Below, piece by piece: positions 36,034 to 47,765 of a stretch of DNA of 64,000 nt (its first letter is position 1; every line of letters starts with the position of its first letter). Below the pieces are notes generated by a model, which was given only the letters and a program-made list of their open reading frames with translations, searched no databases and was not told the origin of the DNA. The position numbers and the translations under genes were made by a program. The DNA comes from Diphasiastrum complanatum (taxonomy: Eukaryota > Streptophyta > Lycopodiopsida > Lycopodiales > Lycopodiaceae), in NCBI GenBank assembly GCA_029204225.1, contig CM055100.1:61363472-61427471 (forward strand). Direction: 5' to 3'.

Positions 36034-36307
36034 ACTTAGAATTTGCTTCGAACAGGAACACAGATCATGCTACACAGTAACACAGACATAAAACACTCTC
36101 CTCAGCAAGCTCACATAGCAACTGTATTTCTCAAAATGAAATTACACTGTACATATAGTTGTTCACTCAAGCAACCCATGCATGACCCAGGTTGCCGTTG
36201 GCGGGACGCGTGTCCCGTCGACTTGCCTCGTGGCGAGGCTTATTGATCCTTATCAACTTATAGGACCCACAGTACAGTAGCACAATGATTCTACTTTAAT
36301 TCTAACT
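36034..36307 (-). repeat. Copia-2b 5' LTR
   Basis: 274 bp, the same ends as the other Copia-2 LTRs. It carries the GC-rich CGGGACGCGTGTCCCG inverted repeat near 36200-36220. Confidence 0.92.
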
Positions 36308-36929
36308 AGTAGTAGACTAAAACTAAAAACCTATAAATCTTGAAATTGATAGGCTACAAACTTTTTAATTTTTTTTTTAAAGCCAAAAACCTATGTAAAA
36401 AATATGAATAGGCTTTTTACCTATGAGTAATTAAACTTGTAGGTTTTGAAAACCTACCCAAAAAAATTTGTTAGGTGAATTTCGTTTATGTCCTCGACTG
36501 AATGGCCTTACAGATAAACTTATGACACTCCTCATAGCACTCTAGGACTTGGATTAGTCGAGTTATGCCAAGAAAGATGGTAAGAGATCACAGGCCAGAG
36601 TTGGTTTAGAGGAGTAGGTAGACCTAAGAGATGAAAAACTACATTATAGGAATTCTGAATCCAAAAAAGACCCTATAAGAAATTCCACATAGATTGACAA
36701 AGTTTATTGATGTAAATTACCAAAATAAATTCATTTTCTACCCAAATGCTTTTTGATTTTTTCCTGAACTATTTTAAGTGCTTAACCATTCTATGTACAT
36801 TTATAGCTTACTTGTGATTTTTTTCTTTATATCTATTTGAATTTAGTAAACTGATATTTTGTAGCCATGATATAAAGCAAACCATAAAGTTTGCACCTTG
36901 CTGGCCAACTATGGGTTTGTTAGAACACT
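36308..36929. other. Unassigned sequence right of Copia-2b
   Basis: The first 170 bp are AT-rich with several AGGTTTT / AAAACCT and AGGCTTTT motifs, reminiscent of 25060-25200. No ORF is recognised in 36480-36929. It might be the far end of the hAT element interrupted by Copia-2b, but no terminal inverted repeat supports this firmly. Confidence 0.35.
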
Positions 36930-37420
36930 CGTCTTGTGAGGCTACTCCAACTCAGATTGGGAAGGAGCATTCTCTACCAAAAAATCTACCTTCAGGTTCT
37001 GTTTCTATCTGGCAGGGGGACCGATCTTGTGGAACTCAAGGAAGGTAGAAAACAGTTGTGCTTTCTTCAACCGAGGCAAAGTACATCGCAACATGTCAAG
37101 CTTCAAAAAAGATGTATGGATCAGGTTATTACTTCACGACTTACATCACACTCAGTTTAATGCTACCACCATTCTGTGTGACAACTTGAGCTGTATTTCA
37201 TTGTCGCTGAATCCCAGATTTCATGGCAAATCTAAGCACATAAAAATCCGATATCATTTCATTCGGGAGAAAGTTTTCTCAGGGCAAGTGATCCTTCAAT
37301 ATTGCTCCACAACAGAAATGGTCGTAGACATCTTCACCAAAGTGCTTCTCAGTTTCAAGCATCAAAAGTCCTTTAACATATTGAACCTGCTGATGAAGAT
37401 ACCAAAGCACCAACCATGAC
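36930..37420 (+). pseudogene. Copia-4 RNase H remnant
   Basis: Plus-strand frames carry the copia RNase H series with frame changes: a SDWEGAF-like first block, a degraded middle block, CDNLSCISLSLNPRFHGKSK, HIKIRYHFIREKVFSGQV and MVVDIFTKVL. RT, integrase and gag are not present upstream, so this is a 5'-truncated copy. It is followed immediately by a PPT and LTR, which confirms the orientation. No function remains. Confidence 0.85.
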
Positions 37421-37423
37421 CTT

Positions 37424-37431
37424 AAGGGGGA
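37424..37431 (+). other. Copia-4 polypurine tract
   Basis: AAGGGGGA directly before the LTR start TATTGGAAAT; it lies about 25 bp after the pol remnant. Confidence 0.8.
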
Positions 37432-37432
37432 C

Positions 37433-38656
37433 TATTGGAAATTAAGCCCACAGTTGTCTCCTTGGTGAATAACTAATTTTTATCTCAAGATTCTTCCTGC
37501 ATGTTTACTGATCTTTGATCTAGGATCAGGTGAAAACTATTTTGGGTTCTATGTCTGCTCATCTGATACCTGTAGGAATCACAACTTAGACAGCCAAACT
37601 ATTTGAAGAACGACTACAATGGACTTTCGGCTGATCTCTAGCAAAGGGTAACCAATCCTATTATTCTCCATGTTCAAATGTTAAGTTCAACTATTTGAAG
37701 ACCATTGAAGACTTGGTCATCTTCAAGGACTTCCACAAACTAGCATTTAGAATAAGTCTGCAAAAATACATTATTTTTCAACAGTCTGTAGAAATACGTT
37801 AAGTGTCGCACAGTTCGCATGTTTTGCACTTTCCCGAAAAATGCGACACTTATCTTCAACTCCTTCCTTTCAACTATTTTGAAGAAGTAAAACTTACGTG
37901 CGGTTCAAAAGTTTTAATCGTCTTTTGATAGATTCGACTTTTTTGCATTTTCCCAAAAATGCAAAGAGAGAGAAAATTCCGAAGGTCGTCTATTTTGAAC
38001 GAGGAACGTTCCAGCCACTTCACGTAAAATGCGAAGTGAGAGAGAATTTGTAACGTCCTCGTCTGCGTCAACATTCTCAACTCGTTGACATTGTGTACAC
38101 ATTATACAGTTGTCATCACAAGCCAAGTACTTTCAAGTACAACGACTTGCCTAATTAGATGACAAACATTTATTGTAATTAATACATGGATGCAATCTAT
38201 AAATGGATCATCCCAATACACTCAAAGTGATGCTCCTTCCATGAGACAAATGATTTTGAGCCTCCCAGTTACACCGTTATTCTGGTTGTAACTGTCATTT
38301 TGTTGTGCTTCAGAGTAATATACCAGCAATATGTTTTTCTATTTGTGTACAACGTAGATGAATGCTTATTGTGATTGAATGCACTTTACTTATGTTATCA
38401 CGCTTGTCCACTCACTTTGATTGGAACACGGAGGTCTACGACTCCTCAGTTTCTGATCAAAGAACAACTATCCTTGACGCTTGAGGAAGTTGCATCATTT
38501 TGTTGCACTATCACTCCAAAGTTTTTGAATTGAACTTCTCATTGAAATCTAATCTCTTTGGTGGATTGTACTCGTTTTTATTTTGTGAGTATAAACAAAT
38601 TTATAAGATTTTGTTGGGCATAGAGCGCTTGAGCTGTGACTACACTTAGCATTAAC
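37433..38656 (+). repeat. Copia-4 3' LTR (end approximate)
   Basis: It starts TATTGGAAATTAAGCCC after the PPT. It contains a TATA-like CTATAAATGG at 38197-38206 and several hairpin-like inverted repeats near 37930-38040. The end is placed at ATTAACA near 38656 by resemblance to LTR ends; without a second copy the boundary is uncertain. Confidence 0.6.
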
Positions 38657-39077
38657 AATCTATTATATTGTTTCTGCATCTAGCAGCCCATTATAGCGGG
38701 AGAGCTATTCCGCAAATATTCCTGCTCTCTTCTCTGTTCGCCTTCTCCATACTCCCTTGCCCCATCAACATGGATTCACACATGTGGGACCCACCTATGT
38801 ACAAATTGACATAGTTTAATTAAGCTAAAATTGTGGGATTTTGACAATTTTGCACACTCAAATTTAAACTATGGCACATCTATCTATAACTTTAAGAGCT
38901 GATTTTTGCTTGAAGAATGAATACTTTTAGAAGTGTCTTAGAAAAAATCCAATTAGAAACAAGAAAGTTTTGAGACTCCAATAGAGAATAATCCCCGAAG
39001 GATCTTTCACTACTCTTAAAGGATCCCTTACGAGATGTTCCATAGATGTGTCTATATACATGTAGCACACTTCAAAA
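38657..39077. other. Unassigned sequence
   Basis: No gene recognised. Minus-strand text may continue the decayed Copia-5 pol but no motif is readable. Confidence 0.4.
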
Positions 39078-39515
39078 CTATACATCATGCCAAGATATGA
39101 ATTCCAAGGTATTTTGTGCACTTGATGATATATCTCTTAAGCTATTAAGTGCATAAAGAATGTTGCCAAATCCAACTTGCCTTGCTTGATTCATATGAGT
39201 GAGTCTTGATGACTCCATCTTGTTACTCAAGGATTTTCTTGGAGTCCTCGGGTCTTGAGCTTGTTCCTCCTCTTGACTTGAATCCAAGCCATCAATGATT
39301 TGGATTGGTTGATGATCTACACATGCTTCTTCAAATACATCTCTACTAATTACAACTCTCTTAGTACGGGAAATGCAAATCCAATAAGCTTTTCTTGAAG
39401 AGCAATTTCCTACCATTATTTCTATCATTGATGTAGAATTTCTTTGGTCCTTACATTGGAATGATCATGCACAAAGCATGTGGACCCAAAGATTTCCAAA
39501 AGAAATGATGTTTCA
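39078..39515 (-). pseudogene. Copia-5 integrase C-terminus and linker fragment
   Basis: On the minus strand LEIFGSTCFVHDHSNVR (about 39500-39450) is followed, after a break, by VGNCSSRKAYWICISRTKRV and VISRDVFEEA. This is the standard copia integrase C-terminal pattern of an FG-x-CFVH block followed by KAYR-type and VVxSRDVxFxE motifs. An acidic, Gln-rich linker with PRTPRKSL follows. The fragment is isolated, with no RT or core integrase beside it. Confidence 0.8.
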
Positions 39516-40351
39516 TCTTTTATGAAACTATTCAAACTATTACAAAGTAGCTATCAAATGATACCGTTTATCAACAACAAATGTAGATTGGAAAGCATTC
39601 AGCTTTATTGTCTTGTCATATCTATACAATATACTAAACATCATCAATCTTAAAGATAAAAAGCAAGCCCCTTCATGTCTACTAACATTATTTAAGAAGG
39701 ATTCAAATATAGTAGACTCTCCAGTGCTCTTCACCCTTGTAAGATGCACACTTGAATGGAAAAATTGTATCAAATTACATTAGCAAGATTAAATTGCATG
39801 CAATTTTTTCAAGGTATCAAATTACATGCTTCTTTTCACCAAGATTGTTAGTTGCACTCACAATAGCAACACTAGCACCCTTGTTTAAATCCTCTAACTT
39901 TTGAATATAAAAAAATCTCGGATTTTTTGAGTCGTTACAGTATCGAAAAATTCTAAGATTTTATAGAGGGTCGAAATTTTATACATAGGCTCGGATTTTT
40001 TCAAGGTCAGAAAAAATCAGATCCTATCCAAGGTCAAAGACGCCCATATGTTTTTCGTCTCGATCCGATCTGATCAAGGGTCAAAAAATCCTTCATTGAT
40101 GGGATTGACATTGGGTGGGAAAAATTCAATTCTGATTTTTTTGATCTTCAAGAAGAAAATTGAGTCTCCTCTGTTTTTGTAATTTTTCAAAAATAAGTAT
40201 AAACATTTTTTTCAGGATGCTCATTACTTAATGGAATTGGGCTTGAGCATAGAATTCCAACACTCCTCTTTAATGTGGATCCTGAAAAATTTCAATCTTC
40301 AAATTTAACAAATCGTTAAATTTGAGATGGTGCTCCATGTCTAAGTAATCT
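39516..40351. other. Unassigned sequence with TCGGATTTTTT-type repeats
   Basis: No ORF is recognised. Between 39910 and 40150 short motifs such as TCGGATTTTTT and GTCGAAATT recur irregularly; composition resembles the T-rich repeat at 59341-59810. Confidence 0.4.
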
Positions 40352-40822
40352 TGTAAAGACCCTAAAGGATAAACCCTTAGATGAGGATAGGAGAACACAA
40401 TAGGAGAGACTATGGAGCCAAACTACCCAACCAATCCTAGATCAAACATGGATCTAGCCCCCAAGCCATGTCATGTAAAGCAAGAGAAGAAGAGAGAAAC
40501 TAGTAACCTAAACCCAATATGTCGACGGGAGAATCCCTACTGCATTATATAGAGAGTAGTACCCTGTGCATGAAACCCCCATGTAGGTCAACTATAAATA
40601 GATCTCATCTCTTCATGCAATCCTCCTGCCTATATCTGTCACACAGATATGCAATGCTCCAATATGTCTCAATTAGAGTGTTTGGGTCCTCTCAAGGTTA
40701 TTAGTCACAAATTGGCCTTGACATGAAATTAAATCACAACGTGACCAATAATCTCGAACACTGGAGGGCAGACCTACCATATTAGGACTATTTCAGGTCC
40801 TTAACCGAATATGGCCATGACA
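40352..40822 (-). repeat. Gypsy-2 3' LTR
   Basis: 471 bp, TGTAAAGACC...GGCCATGACA on the plus strand (TGT...ACA ends), followed by a clear PPT on the minus strand. Overall layout, including ACCCAACCAAT and CCCCCAAGCCA blocks, resembles the Gypsy-3 LTR at 58848-59335, but identity is low, so it is a related and not the same family. Confidence 0.75.
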
Positions 40823-40835
40823 TTCTTCCCTCCTT
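40823..40835 (-). other. Gypsy-2 polypurine tract
   Basis: AAGGAGGGAAGAA on the minus strand, abutting the LTR terminus TGTCATGG. Confidence 0.8.
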
Positions 40836-41944
40836 AAATTGCTTCTATCCTTAGAAGCTCCTCAAGATAGGAAAGAATTACAAGAACAGTTCCTTTAACT
40901 TTCAATATTAACCAAGGAAATAATCCACATATGTTACTCACATATCTCACTGAGATCTTGTAAATAAGCTACAAAAGATTTTCTATTTCTCATGAGTAAA
41001 TAACATATCCGAAAAATCTCTGAGACGAATAACATTCACTCTCAACAGTTTTCCAATCCCACACACCTCTAATTACATAATTTCTTCCACTCAGTCAACC
41101 CCTCTCTGATCCAAGTACTCAAGTAAGATTAGGTTGATCCAATACAAAATTATCAGACAGAAATTCTGATCAAACTTACTTCTATTTCAATCAAAATGGA
41201 ACTAGTAACCTTTGACCTTTTTTAGTACTACTTATAGATAATGATTCAAATTTCAAACTTGTTCTAGATCCAGATTGTCCACACAATCCCTAGAGAATTT
41301 CTCTTATTCGAAAAGTTCCAACTAGGTATCTTACTCTGAATGTATCCGAAATTACTTTCAGACCAAATCTCCTTTCTATACCACAGTTGGTTCTCTTCCA
41401 AAAACTATGTAACCTACAGATTCCCAAATAAAATTTTATCTCACCACTTCACCCCTCCTTTTAAAGAAATTATAAATTTCAATAAAAGTTAACTGGAAAG
41501 ATGATATATGAAAATATCTAAATCCAAGAAAAGTCAGTAATAAGTACTTCCACTAAAGGATTTACTCTATTACAAACAAGAATTTTCCTTCAAATATTTT
41601 CAACCCGAGTGATAGTACAATCATTCCATTGAAACCTGTTTATGCAACAAAGATAAAACCTTAGAATTTATCTGAATTCCAAGTCCATTCCCACAAGTAG
41701 TAATTTATATGACATAACAATCTTTCAGAAGAATAACTTCATGCTGGAAAAAATTCATATAAACTAGTTTGATGTCTTATATTCGAGAAATTACTAAGAA
41801 GTAAAGGATTAATTAAGAAAGCGAGAAATAGATTTGAGGGCCTTTGATTTTGTAAATAATGAGATACCACATTGGGATCTAGATTAAACCTCAAAATTTC
41901 CAAAATACCCCACATTTGATCAATGATTTTTTTTTTCCCATATC
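40836..41944 (-). other. Gypsy-2 internal 3' noncoding region
   Basis: No coding motif is visible on either strand. It may be the 3' untranslated part of Gypsy-2. It ends at a T-run near 41940 where gypsy RNase H text begins. Confidence 0.45.
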
Positions 41945-42690
41945 ACGACTAGGTACTAAAACAGACTATCGGCCAGATAATGTTGTTTCCCTTTGCGAAC
42001 AACAATTTTAAAGTCGAACTCTTGGAGAAGCAGCAGCCATTGGGTGATCCGCCCGGTTGTGTAAGGTCTATTTACCATGTAAGGTAGGGCTTGATGATCT
42101 ACGAAGAAGACAAATGGGTTGGCTAACAGGTAATGGTGGAATTTCTTCACACTGTATACCATAGCTAGCGCTTCACGCTTGGTGGTGGTATAGTTCATCT
42201 CTGCAAGAATCAACTGCCTACTTGAGAAGTAGATCGAGTAATCTTTCTTGTACTCCCCTGGTTGCGTCAGAACACTCCCTATGGCATAGTTAGAGGCGTT
42301 TGTGTGGATGTGAAATTATATGGTCCAAATAGGAGGTCGAAGGATTGGTGCGGTAACTAAGGCCTTTCTAAGTTTGTGAAAGCCTCAGTGGCTTCGGTTG
42401 TCCATTCTAGTTGGATAGTCATCTGATAGATTAAACGGGCCAGCTTAGCAAAGTTCAAGACAAACCTCCGATAATAATTGCAATGAGATTATGTACAGTT
42501 CTCTTGGCATTCGTTGGTGATTTTGATTATGGATCAGGGGTTGGATCTTTTACCATCTTTACGGTATTGTCCCATAATGAGATTTCTAGCTTATAAAGAG
42601 CTTCGTCCTCCGCTAGGTCCCAATCTATACATTCTCGTAGGAGATCATCAACAGTTATTGGAACACTAGTCATGTATCCTTTCAGCCTAC
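41945..42690 (-). pseudogene. Gypsy RT-end/RNase H fragment
   Basis: On the minus strand: TVDDLLRECIDWDLAEDEAL (about 42660-42600), then the RT-RNase H connection (FAKLARLIYQM, about 42450), then MNYTTTKREALAMVYSVKKF, FFVDHQALPYMVN, RITQWLLLLQEFDFKIVVRK and HYLADSLF (42213-41956). Three of the four RNase H blocks are readable. The order of the first piece relative to RNase H is not that of an intact pol, so the fragment is rearranged. It may belong to Gypsy-2 or to a separate insertion. Confidence 0.82.
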
Positions 42691-43029
42691 AACAACATTG
42701 CCTTGTGGGGCTCTCTAGTTTTGATGAGATCTGCGTTCGCTAGAGGATCTCACGGATCTAGGGCTTCAAGATTTTGGCACAACTTTAAAACGATCAGGAT
42801 CTACATAATGGAGGAAATCTTCGTCCTCGTATTTTTGACCTTCTTCTAGGGTGAACGCCTGATGACCTTCAGTTTCTTTTTCACTACAGACTCCTTGCAG
42901 CGGTTCTTGGGGTATAGCCTCTAGGCTGGAGTGGGTGAAATAAGCCCAAGCTCTAGATCAGGCTAGAAAAGCAGCTTGAGAGCAAGATCAGCCTGATGGT
43001 GCTAACGATCAACAGCCCAGTGAATCCCT
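42691..43029. other. Unassigned sequence
   Basis: No recognisable motif on either strand. Confidence 0.4.
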
Positions 43030-43740
43030 AGTTAATCCTAGGTTACCTGTAGTTCATTCGTGAACAGAATACAAATGAGCATTCTGGTTTCAAAGTCCCT
43101 TTCCATAACAAGGAAGAGGAAAAAGACCACACCGCTGTCCTAGTTGATCTGTTGAAAAGTGATGTTAGAATGCCCTTAGGCACCTTACTCAAGACGCATC
43201 CAACCCTTTGGGAAGGATTGAAGACTTACATAGATGGACCAGACAGTGAAAACCAGAAGTGCACCCTACAAATTTGGTTCCAGATGAAGAAGTAGAGAGA
43301 TCGCAACCAGTCCACCAAGTAGGTGTGAATTGGGAGAAGGATGCCAAACACGTGACCATCCCAATCACGCATCGCGGATTTCCAAAAGAATCAGCCATAG
43401 TCAATGGAGGATCTAGAGTGAACATCAATTCCTCCAAGCTTTATCACGAATGGGGTCTTACTCACATGGTAAGTGCTCCTTTTACAATCAAATTCGTTGA
43501 CCAGTCTAGTGTGAAGCCCTTAGGCATAGCCAATGATGTGCATACCAAAGTAGCCAAAATTCGTTTTGCACTAGATTTTGTAATCCTGGACTTGCCTGAT
43601 TCTCCCCAATCCTTTAGTGTCTTGCTAGGTAGACCGTGGCTCCGAATGTCATAAGCTCTTTTCGACTGGGGATAGAACCATATCGTGCTGCAAAATTGTG
43701 ATTCCATAGTTTACCTTGCTCAACTGTGGGGTTGGGGTAC
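43030..43740 (+). pseudogene. Gypsy aspartic protease fragment
   Basis: A plus-strand frame with LLKSDVRMPLGTLLKTHPTL (about 43150) and, at 43259-43654, a retropepsin-like domain: SAIVNGGSRVNINSSKLYHE (NGG in place of the catalytic D-S/G-G), VSAPFTIKFVDQSSVKPLGI and the late protease block SFSVLLGRPWLR. Replacement of the catalytic Asp by Asn would inactivate it. The pattern is that of the large plant gypsy (Athila/Tat-like) protease. It is opposite in orientation to the neighbouring RNase H fragment. Confidence 0.8.
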
Positions 43741-43955
43741 TCACCTACGCATACTCTGGCAACGTGTGGGGCAACCCTAAATGAGATTTAAGGGCACCTT
43801 CGCCTTTTTCACTTTTTTGCAAAAAATCTGACAGTTTCGCCTATGGCTGTTTTAGTTCATTTCTACAAAGCTACAATTTTGGTTCATCTATGCAGACAGA
43901 ACGTTTACGGCCAATTTCACTGCTTATTAGCAATCGATGACAAGGACCGGATGGA
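43741..43955. other. Sequence between protease fragment and Copia-6
   Basis: No ORF; probably the continuation of the gypsy fragment into which Copia-6 inserted. Confidence 0.4.
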
Positions 43956-44009
43956 TGCCAACGGATCACCAGCCAACTGGTGATTGCAATTGACGACCTA
44001 ATTTCTTAG

Positions 44010-44017
44010 TATAAATA
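44010..44017 (+). promoter_or_regulatory. TATA box of the Copia-6 LTR
   Basis: TATAAATA in the LTR, conserved as TATAAAT at 60253-60259 in the other copy; likely start of the element's RNA a few tens of bases downstream. Confidence 0.65.
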
Positions 44018-44081
44018 GCTGTTCATATTTATACAGATTAATTTATTGAAAATCAGAATTATCATAAGCATTTGAATAGTT

Positions 44082-44208
<127 letters not shown>

Positions 44209-44730
44209 CTGCAAGCCTGAACACTCTTGAGCATTCTAGCTCACTTCTTAGAGTTGTGTTAGAGATTGCTATTGTGCTACTGCTCATCATCATTGCGCAT
44301 TAATTCAAACTTTCATTTTAGTCGCTCAGAGATGGCATAGAGTACACGGCTTCAATTGGCCACTTATTATACTCATTTACTTCTGTTTCGTTATGAATCA
44401 ATACTATTCTTTATTGCGTTCAGTTTCGTCTCATACTATATGCGTTTCTGTATTTTTTTGCGACTAATTATTTGTCTGATAATTTTCGATGCTTAATTGT
44501 TTGGCTATGTAATCACTATAGTACTAACGATTTCAAAGTTAGTTACTATAATTTCAGACATGATTTCTATCACTATTGTCTTGTTTGAAATTGATAGGCG
44601 TAGTCATGCATTGGAAAGATGAAGATAGTTTATTCCGCCATGCACGAAAAGTTTTCTTTTTAGACACACGAATTATTTTCATTCGTTTCTTTTCGAGCTA
44701 GACCTATCTTCTGCATACCACTTTCCGACA

Positions 44731-44744
44731 TGGTATCAAAGTTG
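44731..44744 (+). other. Copia-6 primer binding site
   Basis: TGGTATCAAAGTTG directly after the LTR, close to the initiator Met-tRNA complement. Confidence 0.85.
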
Positions 44745-44936
44745 TTTCACTATTTCTTTATCTGATTCCAATATGATATCAGAACAAAAGCTCTAATACT
44801 TAATATCTTTTGCGATATCAAATTGATATCATACTCTTTAATTCTTTTCAACCTTTCAGTATCAGAGAATTAATTTCTTATTGTTGGCATTACCACATCT
44901 TAGCATCATCGATACAATCAACTGACTAAGTTCCAG

Positions 44937-45780
44937 ATGGATTCTCAAAGTGAAGCCGGTCTTATCACAAACAAGTTGAATGGATCCGATTATTATTTGT
45001 GAAAATTTAAGATGCAGACCTTGCTAATTGCCAGTGAATTATGGGATGTTGTTGTAGGTACAGAAGTAAAACCTAAAGACGACGACTCAAAGTGGAAATT
45101 GAAGGACGATAAAGCTTTTGCGCTTATTATCCTCAATATATCATATACACATATTGGACACATAGCTGAAGCTAAAACATCAAGAGACGTTTGGGACATT
45201 TTGAACTCACTATATGACGTGAGGGACGTAGCTACTAAGTTACATCTACGAAGGAAATTCTTCACATTCAAAATGTCTACTGGTGATTCTCTTCAAAGTC
45301 ACATTAACCAGTTTAAGAATCTTTTGCAACAGATGACTGTTGTCGGATCAGTCGTAGACGATCAAGACGCAATTATGACATTGCTTTCAAGCTTGTCCTC
45401 TACATATGAAAACTGGGTGATGATCATATCGACACACTCAGATTTAACTCTTACTAGAGTTATCATTATGTTGCTGCAAGAAGACAATAGAAGAATTCAA
45501 GACACTTTGTCTACTTCCTCCTCTCAAGCTCTATTTGTCAACAAAGGCTCAAAGCGATAGAAGCAAAAAAGCTCCAAAAAGGAACGAATCAAGAACAGAC
45601 TCAAGGTCAAGAACAATCATCGAATCCACAGTCGAAGAAGAAGATATTTTGCAGGTATTACAAGCGCAATAACTATGAGATCAAGGATTGCCAAATTCTC
45701 CAAACGAAGAATGCAGCCAAGCAACCTGATCAACAAGCAAACACAATTCATCATCTCCTCAGGTTGAATTGGACAAAGGC
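44937..45780 (+). pseudogene. Copia-6 gag
   Basis: The start at 44937 (MDSQSEAGLI) leads to NKLNGSDYY and then an in-frame TGA near 45000. The frame resumes at 45012-45560 with a UBN2 Gag (MQTLLIASELWDVVVG, DVWDILNSLYDVRDVATK, QSHINQFKNLLQQM, LLSSLSSTYENWVMIIS, RVIIMLLQEDNRR). Downstream, the zinc knuckle (about 45650-45690) is decayed to CRYYKRNNYEIKDC, keeping only the first and last Cys of CX2CX4HX4C. Gag would package the element's RNA; with the stop and knuckle lost, this one is unlikely to do so. Confidence 0.85.
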
Positions 45781-46480
45781 ACATTCATGGTCAAAGATCA
45801 AAGCACATTTTTGGATGATTCATGGTTTTTGGATTCTGGAGCAACTCAACATATGACCAATCAATGTGAGATCTTCAACTCCTACACTCCTTACAGCACG
45901 AAGAATTTTGTTCATCTTGGTGACAATAGTACTCACACTATTGAAGGTGAAGGTACTGTAAGATTGCGATTCCAGCATGATCAATTCAAATTACTATCAA
46001 AGGTTTTATATGTTCCTAAACTCTCTACAAATCTGTTATCAGTGAGTAGAATTACAGATTCAGGTCATAAGGTAGAATTCGAATCTGATCAATGCAGAAT
46101 TAATGATAGGAGTAATAAGATCCTTGCACTTGGCAAGAGGCAAGGTTACTTATATAGATTGGCACACTGTTATTTTGAGTCTAGTCAAGCCTTGAAAACC
46201 TCTGTTTTAGTCAATAAAGCATTACTATGGCATCATCGCTTAGGACATGTGAATCATGCACCTATTTTGAACATGACCAAACAATCCATGGTCCTTGATC
46301 TCGACTATCCTTCTGGTAAGGTCGATCTCCCTGTTTGTCATAGCTTCTTGTCTGACTTTCTGATTGCTTTGTCTGATTGTCTACTCTTTGCTTCCGCAAC
46401 AACCGCAAAACTCTTTATTGTGTTCACCTACTTAGTTATTGGTAGTGCACACACCGAGGGAAATCACATTCCCCAGTAAT
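45769..46480 (+). pseudogene. Copia-6 protease and GAG-pre-integrase (truncated)
   Basis: An open frame of 236 codons starts inside the Gag-Pol polyprotein. It has the protease signature SWFLDSGATQHMTNQ (about 45815-45860), the second-half motif KLSTNLLSVSRITDSGHKV, then the GAG-pre-integrase domain (LLWHHRLGHVNHAPILNM, LDLDYPSGKVDLPVC). The zinc-binding Cys pair is only partly present and the text after VDLPVCHSF is no longer integrase-like. The frame closes at 46477, where Copia-7b begins. Catalytic residues of the protease look intact. Confidence 0.85.
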
Positions 46481-47171
46481 TAGCTATAAAGATTGATCTT
46501 TTTACATCATTATAAGAGAGTAAATTGAGAAATAGTCCTTTTGGAATGTCATCTGGGAGCTAGCGCCACTATCATTACCATCCTACAAAGACAATGAGTT
46601 CAATCTTGCTTTGGTGTGGAGCATCCTACACTCTTCAGCCACTAATGCACTATGAAGATTTTCTATAGTTGGCAAGGTGTCTTAGATTGCAAAGCTTTGG
46701 ACCAAATTTGAAAAGTCATCTCCTAGACCATTAAGAACAATTTGTACAAGCTCTCCATCTTTATTCTTCTCTCCAATGGAAGCCAACTCCCTATTTAGAG
46801 ACTTGATTCTAAGCACATAGTCTTGTGCACTCTTCTCACTTCTTCTCATGCTTTGCAAAATTTGGTTTTTAAGCATGAGGACCCTATAAGTGTTTCTTGA
46901 TTCATAGATTGATTTTAAAGAATTCCAATCCTCTTTAGCACTAGTACAAGATAATACCTCTATTAAAAGATCATTGCTTCCATTCATCTTCACACAATGA
47001 ATTGCTAGTCTAGATCTCTTCTTGTATCTAACCAATTCATGTGCACCTAGAGGTTCATCTTCATCTTCAATCAAGAACTCATAAATGTCTTGGAGCACCA
47101 TTAGTGATTCCATCCTAACCTTCCTTCAATCTCTCACTAGCTTCTAGAAGGTATGCTCCAATAGATCCCAT
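46478..47171 (-). pseudogene. Copia-7b gag and start of protease
   Basis: The start at 47171 (MGSIGAYLLEASERLKEG) hits a stop after 18 codons; the Gag frame at 47113-46682 continues with SLMVLQDIYEFLIEDEDEPL, RYKKRSRLAIHCVKMNGSN, SAQDYVLRIKSLNRELASIG and ELVQIVLNGLGDDFSNLVQS. Beyond a stop near 46680, AEECRMLHTKAR is readable. A deletion then removes the knuckle and basic region, and the protease site DSGASSHMT appears near 46560-46535. It parallels Copia-7a gag closely, so the assignment is safe. No function is expected. Confidence 0.88.
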
Positions 47172-47752
47172 CTTACTAGTGATTTCTACAAACAAGAAAT
47201 GGATTTTATTGACTCTAGAAACTCACAAAGGTCTCTCTTGTAGTGTTTCACTCAAATTAGATTTCTAATCCAACAAATGGTCTTATAATCTTAGTTCTAG
47301 CACTCCCTGACAAAGATGGAATGAAGATTAGATGATGTGAAATCTACTTACAATCAAATCTTGCCAATCTTGGCTATTTTTGGACAAAAAAATGACTCAA
47401 TCTCCATCACTCTTCTGGATGTACTTTCAAGACCTATAAATCAACTTTAAAGGACTTGATTCAAATATAACTACGAGCACTCAATCTTGATAGCTTATCC
47501 TAGGATTTCCTCCAAAAAATACGTCAAGATCTCTCAAATTGAGATTTTATGGATCGAATGAATATCATGCATTGAATGAAGGTTCAAAGGTGCCCACACG
47601 TGTGAACAGTACGGATTGGATCCCTACCAAGTTTGGAATCGAATCCCCTCACCAAAACTTAGCTTCTAACTCGCCCTCACAAGACTAGTTTTTAGCACCA
47701 ATACTTGCTAAAAATGGATTAGATTTGGTCAATGATTAAAGCCCTTGTACTT
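47172..47752 (-). other. Copia-7b 5' leader
   Basis: Noncoding, collinear with the 53144-53762 leader of Copia-7a. Confidence 0.7.
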
Positions 47753-47765
47753 GGATCTGATACCA
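47753..47765 (-). other. Copia-7b primer binding site
   Basis: TGGTATCAGATCC on the minus strand directly after TTTCACA. Confidence 0.88.

Larger units (their letters stand above)
30770..36307 (-). mobile_element. Copia-2b: minus-strand Ty1/copia retrotransposon with both LTRs
   Basis: This is a 5.5-kb element: 5' LTR 36034-36307, PBS 36023-36033, leader, gag/pol 34853-31085, PPT 31044-31053, 3' LTR 30770-31043. It is the sister of Copia-2a and keeps the RT catalytic box that Copia-2a has lost. The flanks (ACTGG or GACTT on the left, AGTAG on the right) do not form a target duplication, so one end may have been rearranged after insertion or the LTR ends may be slightly misplaced. Confidence 0.92.
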
